Assembly (NCBI RefSeq): GCF_019320115.1
Contig: NC_089584.1
Location: forward strand, 108,393,799 to 108,457,798
DNA length: 64,000 nucleotides
DNA from: Miscanthus floridulus
Taxonomy: Eukaryota > Streptophyta > Magnoliopsida > Poales > Poaceae
Direction of reading: 5' to 3'
Below, piece by piece: positions 10,819 through 20,446 of the stretch; the first letter of the stretch is position 1, and each line of letters opens with the position of its first letter. The position numbers were made by a program, and so were the translations under genes. The notes beneath the pieces are model-generated. The model did not search any database. It was not told the DNA's origin and worked only from the letters and a program-made list of their open reading frames with translations.

Positions 10819-13034
10819 TCACATTCCTTTCGAGATCCAAACCTTCTTGGCGCTCTTCATATTGGAAATAATTCCCTTTGGCACCCAAAAACGTTTGACC
10901 CCATTGTTGACTTGCTTGTTCACCTTGATGGCCACCACCTTGTCATTTTTCTTTTTCTTCAAGAGATAAGGTGTGGAGGTCTTCTTGTCCACCTTGTTGG
11001 TGTAGGTGTTGGAGAACTTGCTTGTTTGCTTTTTCTCTTTCTTCTTTGCTCCTTCCCCATTCTTCACCTTGCACTCATAGGACTTATGGCCTTCCTTATG
11101 GCACACGTAGCAAACCACGATTTGTCCTTCATTAAGCTTTTTCACTCCCTTAACGATGTTATCTTGATGAAGTTGGTCTTGCTTTGCCTTGCCTTTTATT
11201 TGAGTCAAATCCTTAGTGAGACGAGCTACTTCTTGCTTGAGTTGCTCATTCTCCTTTACAACCTCTTGTGTGCATGTATCTACAACAACTTTCTCAACAC
11301 AAACTTGGTTGCACAAAGATGAGTCTAAACATAAATCATTATAAGAAGTAAAGGTATCCTTTTTAGACATGTTAAAAATAGAACTTTTTTAGATGCCTTG
11401 GTGGGGGTTGTACTAACGGCTTCAAGATTAGCAACTTTATTAGTTAGCTCATCACAATATTTGTACATGGTTTCCATTTTAGCAAGCAAACTTTTATAAG
11501 CATCTTGTGAGCTAGCTAACTTTTCTTTTAATCTTTCATTTTTCTTTACAAGTTGCTCATCATTGATTGTGCATGCATTTGTTGTTGCACTAGCCTTAAG
11601 TTGCCCAATTTTAATAGATAGTTCAACATTGAGATTAGCAAAGTTCTCATATTGTTCAAGTAAAGTTTTGTATGCTTCTTGTGAACTATTTAGCTTTTCT
11701 TTTAATTTTTCGAGCTTCTTTTGTTGACTAGTGCAAATTTTAGCATAATTAAGATTTTGTTGCATAATTTCATCATAAGAAGGCATTTCATCATCACTAT
11801 CACTCTCACTAGAGGATGAACTTTTGTTACCTTGTGCCATAAGGCACATAGAAGAGCTTGATGATGAGTGCTTGCGCTCTCGCCTCTTGTGATGGTGTTC
11901 TTCTTCACTTGAAGAATCATCCCATGACCTTACTGATGTGAAGGCTTGGTTCTTGCATGCCTTCTTCTTTGTCTTGGGTGTGGGCTTGTTTGAACAAACT
12001 TTCACAAAGTGCCCCAACTCGTCGCATCCATAGCATTCTCTCTTTCTTTGCTCATTTCTTTTATTGGTAAAAATAAGATCTTGGATTTGGATGGGCGCAC
12101 CCTTGACATTGAGCCTTTGGATCATCTTCTCCACCTTGTTGATTAGTTTGATTGATTCTTCATCAAGGTCGGAGGTGGAGGAAAATTGATCATCTTCACT
12201 TGAATCTTTATCATCATCATCATCGTCCTCATCTTCTTCTTCATCTTCACTTGAGGAGCTTGAGCTTGAGCTTATCTGAACTTGCTTGCCCTTCATCTTC
12301 TTTTTCTCGCTACATGCGAGTGCGTTGCCTTTGCTCGATGAAGAGGCTTCATCTTGACCCATCTTACGTGACATTTCAAATGCCACTATCTTGCCAAAGA
12401 CTATGCCTGAGGTCATGGTGCTCAAGTTCTCCATGTTGTAAAGGATGGTGATGATGCTTGCATATTTCTTTTGTGGTAGCACGTAGATGATCTTCCTCAT
12501 GATGTTCGCATCATCTAGCTTTGTTAATCCTGTTGAATAGAGCTCATTGATAATTAGATTCAAACAAGAATACATATCACGAACAAGTTTATCATCATTT
12601 ATTGTGAAGGAATCATAATTTTGTTTAGCTAGATAATATTTTTGCTCACGGACATTAGATGTGCCGTCATGGAGCTCTTGAAGTTTTAACCAAATTTCAT
12701 GCGCCGTATTTAAAGTGAACACTTGGTTAAACACATCCATACTAAATGATTCAAACAAGCAATTTTTAGCCCTAGCATTGAAATGCATTTCTTTTTCATT
12801 ACTCTTTGTGGGTTTTTCGGGATTCTTAATGGGTTTCATCCCGTTACGAGTGACTCTCCAAACACCCAAATCAACCGCCTCAAGATAGCAAGCTATTCTA
12901 GCTTTATAATAGAGAAAGTTAGTGCCATCAAAGTGCGGAGGCCTAGAGGTATCTATCCCAACCACTCTAAATAATGCCGGCTCAATGGCGGTTAAGCTAA
13001 GGGTCCAAATTGAGCCAACCTGCTCTGATACCAA
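10819..13034 (-). pseudogene. Copia gag, two pieces joined by a frameshift
   Basis: Two open frames lie head to tail on the minus strand: 13034-11325 and 11370-10819. The first has the Copia gag block PPHFDGTNFLYYKARI, a zinc knuckle CYGCDELGHFVKVC (CX2CX4HX4C), a very acidic Ser/Asp/Glu stretch and coiled-coil-like Glu/Lys-rich repeats. The second continues with CYVCHKEGHKSYEC, a second zinc knuckle, and a basic tail. The overlap at 11325-11370 shows that one frame continues the other after an indel near a short homopolymer (about 11375-11395). No ATG occurs in frame before residue 66, after the conserved FDGTNF block, so the original start has also been lost. Gag packages RNA and forms the virus-like particle; this copy is unlikely to do so. 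Confidence 0.85.
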
Positions 13035-13035
13035 T
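13019..13035 (-). promoter_or_regulatory. Primer-binding site (initiator Met tRNA type)
   Basis: Next to the right-hand LTR the minus strand reads TTGGTATCAGAGCAGG, the usual plant Copia/Gypsy site complementary to the 3' end of initiator methionine tRNA. It fixes the element's orientation as minus. Confidence 0.85.
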
Positions 13036-16000
13036 TGAAGGGGACCGTGACGCCTAAGAGGGGGGATGAATTAGGTAACTTAAAAATCTACTTCTAAACT
13101 ATGGCCTCTTTTTATAACCTTAGCAAAACTCATGCAAAAGATAAACTATCTAAATGTGCAACTACGTTTTTGCTAATGTGTTGCTATCTCTATCACAAAA
13201 GGAGTAATACAATCAATTTAAATGTAAAAGCTAAAGAACAAGGTAGAGATATGTAAACTCCCGTCGATGACTTCAGTATTTTTATTGAGGTATCGAGAAG
13301 CACGCAAGCTTCCACCTAGTCCTTGTTGGAACCCCTCGCAAGGAATCCCTTGCAAGGGCCAAGCTCCCAGTCGGGTAACTTCGTGGATAGCATTAGGCCT
13401 TCCCCATGTGCAAGTAGGTCTCCAACGCGCCTTCCCGTAAGCCTCTCCTAGATGCTCTCTGCCTCTTCACTATCAAGCTTCCGGTCGAAACACCGCGGGC
13501 CTTGTTCTCTCTGGTACACGGTGGCAGCCACACCACAAATACGGTTGGTGTGATCTCGCAAGACTACAAGCCTCCCAATATACAATAATGGTGCACGCAA
13601 GCACCGAGTGGTAAGAGGTATGCAAACCTCACTAAACACTAGGCCTAAACCTAAAGCAAGTGCATAAGCGGTGGTCTAATCAACCTAATGAAAGGTCTTA
13701 ATGGCTAGAGGGGGGGTGAATAGCCTAATAAAATTTCTACAACAACACTTAACAAAGTGGTTAGACAATTATGAGGCGAAGCAAGTGTTGCGCTAGCCTA
13801 CTTAAAATGCAAGCCACGTACCACAATTCTAGTTTAGATAGTGTCTACTCACACAATAGCAAAGACACTATTCTATGTTAGTGTGCTCTCAAAGACTAAC
13901 TAAAGAGCCACACCAACCAAGCAAGCAAGCTCTCACAACTAGCTACACTAAAGAGCTTGTCAACTAGTTTGCGGTAAAGTAAAGAGAGTGATTAGGATAG
14001 TTATACTGCCGTGTAGATGAAGTACCAATCAATCACAAAGATGAATAACAATGGAGACCAATCACATTGGAATCAAAGGATGAACACAATGATTTTTACC
14101 GAGGTTCACTTGCTTGCCGGCAAGCTAGTTCTCGTTGTGACGATTCACTCACTTGGAGATTCACGCGCTAATTGGCTTCACACGCCAAACCCTCAATAGG
14201 GTGCCGCACAATCAATACAAGATGAGGATCACACAAGCCACGAGCAATTCACTAAAGTACCTTTTGACTCTCCGTCGGGGACAAGGTCAAGAACCCCTCA
14301 CAATCACCACGATCGGAGCCGGAGACAATCACCACCTCCGCTCGACGATCCTCGCTGCTCCAAACCATCTAGGTGGCGACAACCACCAAGAGTAACAAGC
14401 GAAATCTGCAGCGAAACACGATCACTAAGTGCCTCTAGATGCAATCACTCAAGCAATGCACTTGGATCACTCCCAATCTCACTATAATAATGAATCAATG
14501 ATGTAGATGAGTGGGAGGGCTTTGGCTTAGCTCACAAGGTTGCTATGTCAATGAAAATGGCCAAAGATCTCAGCCACAGCCGACCATGGGGCTATAAATA
14601 GAGCCCCAATCAAATAGAGCCGTTATACCCCTTCACTGAGCAAAACACGCTCTGACCGGACGCTCCGGTCATACTGACCGGACGCTGGCCCTCAGCATCC
14701 GGTCACCCGATGGATGCCATGTGTCATCACCTTCAAATGCTGTTCGTCAGATTCCAATGGCTACGAAGCTGACCGGACGCTCTGGTCAAAACTGACCGGA
14801 CGCTGAAGCCCCAGCGTCCGGTCGTTTCCAGTAAGCTCCCCGAGGCATGTTTTTCCGACCGGACGCGTCCGGTCCACCTTGACCGGACGTAGACCAGCAT
14901 CCGGTGCTCAACCCTACCCACTGTGTCGTCTGACAGCTCGACCGGACGTAGCCCTTCAGCGTCTGGTCGCTGAGTGACCCAGCGTCCGGTCAGTAGACCG
15001 ACGCTAGCATCAATTTGATCAACTCTATTTTAACTCTAACTTCTTCACCCTTGCTCCAATGTGCTAACCACCAAGAATTTTGCATCCGGCGCAATAGAAA
15101 ATAGACATTTCATTTTTCCAAAAGCGCCGAATCCCTGCAAACACCTTGTGCACATGTGTTAGCATATTTTCACAAATATTTTTAAGGGTGTTAGCACTCC
15201 ACTAGATCCTAAATGCATATGCAATGAGTTAGAGCATCTAGTGGCACTTTGATAACCGCATTCCGATACGAGTTTCACCCCTCTTAATAGTATGGCTATC
15301 AAACCTAAATGTGATCATACTCTCTAAGTGTCTTGATCACCTAAAACAAAATAGCTCATATGGTTTATACCTTTGCCTTGAGCTTTTTGTTTTTCTCTTT
15401 CTTCATTTCAAGTTTAAGCCCTTGATCATCGCCATGCCATCACCATTGTCATGCTATGATCTTCATTAGCTTCTCTACTTGAAGTGTGCTACCTATGTCA
15501 TGATCACTTGATAAACTAGGTTAGCACTTAGGGTTTCATCAATTCACCAAAACCAAACTAGAGCTTTCACCTAAGCACTTCGCAAAGCACCTACGCTAAT
15601 CACCTAATGAATCACTAAGCATTATGCAAGTGAAGATCACTAAAATGGTGTATCAACACTCTTGATATGTTCCCTCAACTCCACACTCCTCAAATGGCCG
15701 GTTGGGGGTCTATTTATAAGCCCCACTGAGAAATAGTCGTTGGGGACGAAATCCTGCTTTTCTGCTACTGACTGGACACTGATCACGTCCTGACCGGACA
15801 TGATAGGCCGTCTTGACCGTTGGAGCCGTGATTCACTAAGCGAACGCTGCTAGCGTCCGGTCACATGCCACCGGACACATCTAGTCGCATTTTCGCCGCT
15901 CTAGAACCTCTCTGTACTCGACTGAACTCTGTTGTCCTACGTTCGATCGATCTGCCACTAGCGTCTGATCCAGCGTTCGGTCACTGCTGCTGCCGAGCCT

Positions 16001-16317
16001 CTTGATCGGGCGTCCGATCACTGTGCAGCCAGCGTCCGGTCACTTCTGTGAGCTCGTTTCTTCGCGATCTTGCATACGGCTTGGTTCCTATCTTTATGCT
16101 TGGACTTTGCTTGGTATCTTGGGTCTTCTCTTATGCTTCTAAGGTCTTTCTTATGGTGTTGATCATCGGATCATCACGTCGCCTTTGTCCAAGTCACGTC
16201 TTGCACCCTACTAAACTACAACACAAACACTTGCAAATTCATTAGTCCAATTTGGTTGTGTTGTTCATCAAACACTAAAATCCAAAGTAAATGGGCCTAG
16301 GGTCCATTTTCCTTACA
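13036..16317 (-). repeat. 5' LTR of the Copia element, interrupted
   Basis: The segments 13036-13688 and 15575-16317 together form the 1396 bp partner of the LTR at 8093-9489. They are separated by a solo LTR with a CCTAA duplication. Confidence 0.9.
13689..15569. mobile_element. Solo LTR of a second Sirevirus-like Copia family
   Basis: It begins TGAAAGGTCTTAATGGC, ends CTAGAGCTTTCA, and is bounded by CCTAA at 13684-13688 and 15570-15574. It is 1881 bp long with no internal domain. The stretch at about 14650-15000 carries many GACCGGACGC / GCGTCCGGTC words in both orientations. It is the youngest layer of the nest because it cuts the Copia LTR, which itself cuts the 4 kb solo LTR. Confidence 0.88.
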
Positions 16318-17458
16318 ACGGGGTCGGCACAGGTCGTGCGGCCGCAACGCCTTAATTGGCAAGCCAATGGCGACACGGCCATATGCCGGTGCAGCAGGCG
16401 TGCGCATCAGCGGCAGTGGCGACGCTACGCAAGCGGCGTGGGTGCACGCGATGTGACAACACGACGCAGAGGAACATGCGCGTGCTGGCGATGACAGCTG
16501 TGGCCCTAGGATTCCACTACACCCGAGCGGAACAGCGACGACGTCTGGTGGAGCAGAGCCGGCAATAGAGCGACGCGGGCGGCCCCAAGGGCCCCAACAG
16601 CGACGTCAGCGGCAGCGCACAACGCGATAGTAGGGAGGAGCAGCCGGACGTCCGAGCAGCCGGCCACCATGACCAGTTGGGCACGGCTACCGCGCCACAG
16701 GCGCACGGTGACCGCGCCAACGTGAGGAACCCGACCCAAAACATGCCATGCACGCCTTTTAAAGCGTCCCAAAAATCCAATTCGATGATTCAATTACCAA
16801 ACCACCTATGCTATACTTAAGAGGGCATGTTAGGCTACTAAAACAAGCCCTAATACCCTATCACTCCTTAACCCGATTACTCTACAAAAATTGTCAAACT
16901 TTGCTTTGTCAAACCACTTTTCAGACTTACGAAATCGACTAAGTCTTGATTGGATTCGCGTCAAATTCCATTTCCAACCTATTAGACCAGATAGCTAGTG
17001 AACTCATTAATCGACCGTAGGTATTTCATCGTCATTTATCAAGTTTATACTTCCAACTTTACTAAAGTTCCATATATACGTTCTATAGTGTTTTTGTTCA
17101 ATAAAAATTCGTGAACATCCGTACTTGATAATTTTATACGTCGCGAACGACCTTTCGTTAAGCATTTCCATTGGTCGTTTTAAGTTACGTAAATTGATTC
17201 ACACACTATATTACATACATTAACACATAAATATAATGCTTATGCAGTGTTTTAGTAAACGATTTACAGTGTAACACCGAGGGTGTTACACAACTTGGAG
17301 GAGATTTGCGCTGACCCGCTGCTCCATGGCACGAACATTGGCATGTGTCGCGTGGAGGTTGAACAACATCGTGGTGCCATGCATCCAAGCTGAGGAAGAG
17401 GAAGAATCCGCCGTGAAGCACTGCCAAACGTTTGGGCCAAGGTGCATAGGGGAGTTAA

Positions 17459-18022
17459 TAGGGATAGCAATTGTACCCGTGGTTTTTTTTTGTACCCGAT
17501 GGGTGTAGGCATGAACACGAAAACTCACATGTGGGTACAAAGGAGCGGGTACCCACAAACATGTGCCATATGCATATTGTGTTGATTGGTATATTTATAT
17601 GAAGCTTGTAGCATATGCATAGCATATCAAACTATGAAGGTGATATTTTTTTTGGATAGCTGAATAAAGTGAATATGTGAGCTATTAAATTGTTTCTTTG
17701 GTTCCTATGTATGTTGTATTGTGTTATTTGTATGAGCATGAAGAATAGAACTATGAATTTATAATGTATTGTAGCTTGTGAGCTACTCAATATTGTTCTC
17801 TATGTATGTGAGATTGACATATTTATGTGTTGTTTAAATATAAATTAGTTATTTCATATCATTATGATTTTTTATTTGATCTCTTTTGAAAATACCCGAT
17901 GGGTATTCGATCTCAACTAGTACCCATCGGGTGTAGGCGTGGATATGAAATCTAATCTGTGGGTATGCTTGCGGGCTGGTAAATGCTTTAACCACATCTT
18001 ACCCGACTCACTGTTGTCCCTA
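17459..18022. mobile_element. Non-autonomous hAT-like element
   Basis: The ends TAGGGATAGCAAT and (inverted) TAGGGACAACAGT form imperfect terminal inverted repeats. Flanking octamers GGAGTTAA (17451-17458) and GGAGTCTA (18023-18030) agree at six of eight bases, fitting an old 8 bp hAT duplication. The 564 bp interior is AT-rich, with subterminal repeats of ACCCGATGGGT-type words and no transposase. Confidence 0.7.
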
Positions 18023-18189
18023 GGAGTCTATAGTCAGAGCTAGAGCAGTAGAAGCCGTGTTAGGAGCATTACGAAACCGGCCCTAAAAATTGTCCTCTAA
18101 AATCTACTAGTTTTAATCTTCTTCTCATTCTCATGATTTTTAGAAAATCTAAACAAGACTCTATTTTGTGGGGAAAAATCAATGGGAAT

Positions 18190-18395
18190 GGTCTCCATGG
18201 GGCTGAGCACCTACCGTAGACGACTCATGACACATGCATACACAATCATCCATCCAACACATAAAAAAGGTGGAGTTTTTTTGTTTCAACTATTGCTCTT
18301 AAATTTATGCAATAGTCACATGTGTTGGATGATTTTATATGCAGACGTGTCGTGAATCCGCGATAAGTGTCTATGGTTGCCCCGTAAGAATCGTC
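18190..18395. repeat. Foldback, probable MITE remnant
   Basis: The left half around ATCATCCATCCAACACAT (about 18247-18262) is matched in inverse by TGTGTTGGATGATTTTAT further right, with outer arms ACCGTAGACGACT and its inverse near 18370. The ends are not sharp and no duplication was identified. Confidence 0.4.
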
Positions 18396-18403
18396 CCTAC
18401 TAA

Positions 18404-18592
18404 GGATGCATTTGGCGTAGCTCTCGGCGGCTTCGGCTCCTTCCATGACGGAGCCGGCCGGAGCACCGAAAACCCAGCTCCTTGGGCTCCTCTATGATGT
18501 CAGGCGGAGCCGGAGCCTGTTTCACACAGCGCACAATGAAGCAGAGGGCCGCAGTGAGCCGAAGCCGCGCAGAGCTATGCTAAACACCCCCC
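18404..18592. mobile_element. MITE-like inverted repeat (GGCTTCGGCTCC family)
   Basis: The left end GGATGCATTTGGCGTAGCTC and the right end GAGCTATGCTAAACACCCCC are imperfect inverse copies. The interior has GGCTCC/GGAGCC words like the element at 4479-4683. No clear target duplication was seen. Confidence 0.5.
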
Positions 18593-18715
18593 AAATTTCT
18601 TTACAAATCAACTTTTATGAGATTGAACGAGGCTGCCATGGGTGAGTACTTTTTTTTTTGCTTTTTGAGCTGCATGGGTGAGTCTAATTTCAAGCAACTT
18701 AAATTTTGTTACTTA

Positions 18716-19006
18716 GACTGTCTCCAATAACGGTTACCCAAGATACAAGATCCATTATACGTTTGGGTAGTGTTACAGACAAATAGTTCAATACTTATTT
18801 TTGGTCTTCTCCAACAATAAGACTAAAAAAAACCTTTCTGCAAATGGGTGTCCATAAGAGATGATACTTAGAATTGGGTTATATCTCTCCTGACACTCAA
18901 AATAGATCTTTCATATAGGTACTCTGTTGGACGCTACATGTATTTTGTTGGAGTCCTATTTTAGATTTGGGTCTCTTGATAGGTCTTCTGTTAGAGATAG
19001 TCTTCT
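18716..19006. mobile_element. Possible MITE with GACTGTCTCCAA ends
   Basis: GACTGTCTCCAATAA on the left is inverse to TTGTTAGAGATAGTC-like sequence on the right. The style fits Tourist-type MITEs, but a TTA duplication is seen only on the left. Confidence 0.4.
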
Positions 19007-19141
19007 ATATCACTCCTTTGCCTATTGGGTCAGCTATGTTGTTACTTTTAAATCACTCAATCATATTGCTAAGCTATGCTGTTATAGCTTTAGGTGGACC
19101 GTCTAAAAAAAGGTGTAAGGTGAAGAAATAAATTAGTCTTA

Positions 19142-19483
19142 GGCCTCATTTAGTTCATTCTCTAAAGTTTACTTTCTATCTCATCAAATGTTTGACACAT
19201 GCATGGAGTATTAAATATAGATTAAAAAATAACTAATTACATAGTTTGTGACTAATTTGCGAGATGAATTTTTTAAGCCTAATTAGTCTATGATTTGACA
19301 ATATAGTGCTATAGTAACACATGACTAATAATGGATTAATCAGGTTTAATAAATTTGTCTCGTGGATTACTGACGGATTCTGTAATTTATTTTTTTTATT
19401 AGTATCCAAATATCTTATACGACATCTCTATATAACACCCGATGTGATACCCTAAAACTTTAGGTTCTAGTTTAAATAAGGCC
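19142..19483. mobile_element. Grass MITE with GGCCTNATTTAG ends
   Basis: The left end GGCCTCATTTAGTTCATTC and the inverse of the right end GGCCTTATTTAAACTAG form terminal repeats. The interior carries words (GCATGGAGTATTAAAT, GCCTAATTAGTCTATG) that also occur in the element at 28132-28383, so the two are relatives. Confidence 0.65.
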
Positions 19484-19544
19484 TCGACTGAAAGGTTACG
19501 AAGCTGTAAATCTAATCATTGCCGTATATCCTCGCAATGGCTTC

Positions 19545-19900
19545 GTTCGTTGGTCTGAAACTTGGCTGAAAAATACTGTTCTGGCTGAATTGTTGTGAGA
19601 GAAAAATATTGTTTCGGTTAAAAAAAAGAAGCCGAACAAACCGAATATAGTGTAAGCCGAACAGGACCAATAAAGTTATAAAAGTATTGAAATGACTGCG
19701 CAATTTGTGAAAACAGCGCCCCTATCTGCCAACACGAGCTCAGCACACGACGTTCAAAAATCTGGTTTAACAGAGACACATGTACTGTACAAGGCTGTTT
19801 CGCTGATAAAACCATGGAAGTACTATTAATTAATTTGCTGTGAGAAAAAAAAATACGGTTCATTCGTTAAAAGAAAAAAAGTGCTGACAAGCGAACGAGG
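19545..19900. mobile_element. Two degraded copies of a CTGTTCG-type MITE
   Basis: Segments at about 19545-19660 and 19790-19900 share words such as GTGAGAGAAAAATA(C/T)TG and a GAACAAACC / GCGAACGAGG right end with the MITE inside the kinesin intron (21832-21979) and the one at 20021. Their ends are eroded. Confidence 0.5.
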
Positions 19901-20020
19901 CGATAGTTACTCGCGCTAACGGTAAATTCACGCGAGCTTTAAGGTGGGATACTGGGAGGGAGTGAGGGACGGCATGGTACTGCACTGACCAGTGACCACC
20001 GGCCTTCGGTCGCCTTCGGT

Positions 20021-20122
20021 GTGTTCGGCCGACCGGTTCGTATCGTTGTTGTTGGTTCACGAAGGAATATCGTTAGCTGATTTATACAAAAGAAAAATAC
20101 CATCGTCCAAAGGAACAGGCTG
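20021..20122. mobile_element. Short CTGTTCG-type MITE in the kinesin promoter
   Basis: It runs from GTGTTCGGCCGACCGGTTCG to AAAGGAACAGGCTG and shares the GTTCGTATCGTTG core with the element in kinesin intron 3. It lies about 330 bp before the kinesin start codon. Confidence 0.5.
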
Positions 20123-20446
20123 CTTAACTTGCAAGCAAAACCAAAAATCAAAACCCAACTAACTAGGAAACCCAGTGAAGCGGAGAAGTCACAGCACTGC
20201 AGGGAAAGCTGCTTGAGCCTGAGCGCTGCGCAGAACTCCGCCCGGCACGAGGAGGACGAGAGGAGGGTTAAGGAGAGGCCAAGAAAATCCAGGACAAAAG
20301 CCCTCGAGCTCACGTCGATCCGCCTCCCGCATTGCCTTGAAGCCTCTCGAATCGGGCGGGCCCGAGCTGCCCCGCTGAGGGCTCGATCTGGGCCCAGATC
20401 GGCTAGCATTTCGGTCCTGTGCATGCTCAAGCCCCGGCGGTGAGGC

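Larger units (their letters stand above)
8093..16317 (-). mobile_element. Sirevirus-type Copia element, gag only
   Basis: Two LTRs of about 1.4 kb (8093-9489 and 13036-16317, the second split by another insertion) start TGAAGGGGACCGTGACGCC and end TTACA in plus-strand terms. ACGGG at 8088-8092 and 16318-16322 is the target duplication. On the minus strand, a primer-binding site lies beside the right LTR and a polypurine tract beside the left one. The roughly 3.5 kb interior encodes only a broken gag with two zinc knuckles. No protease, integrase, reverse transcriptase or RNase H frame is seen, so it could move only with help. Gag type, polypurine signals and LTR style match the Sirevirus (Maximus/SIRE) lineage. 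Confidence 0.9.
5090..17290 (-). mobile_element. Long solo LTR (about 4 kb), split by a nested Copia element
   Basis: The LTR starts TGTGGTAGAACCGC at 5090 and ends GGTGTTACA at 17290. A perfect 5 bp target duplication, CAACT, lies at 5085-5089 and 17291-17295. Removing the Copia insertion (8093-16317 plus one ACGGG) leaves about 4.0 kb, collinear with the second copy at 55267-59696. No internal domain or second LTR is present, so it is a solo LTR left by unequal recombination. Reverse-complemented, it begins TGTAACACC, resembling the long LTRs of Del/Tekay-type Gypsy elements; this lineage and the minus orientation are inferred. Small open frames inside it (for example the acidic 69-codon frame at 6378-6587) are not conserved in the second copy. 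Confidence 0.85.

Noticed and set aside
16291..16793. Overlapping GC-rich frames on both strands
   Set aside because: They lie in the tail of the solo LTR and show no domain.
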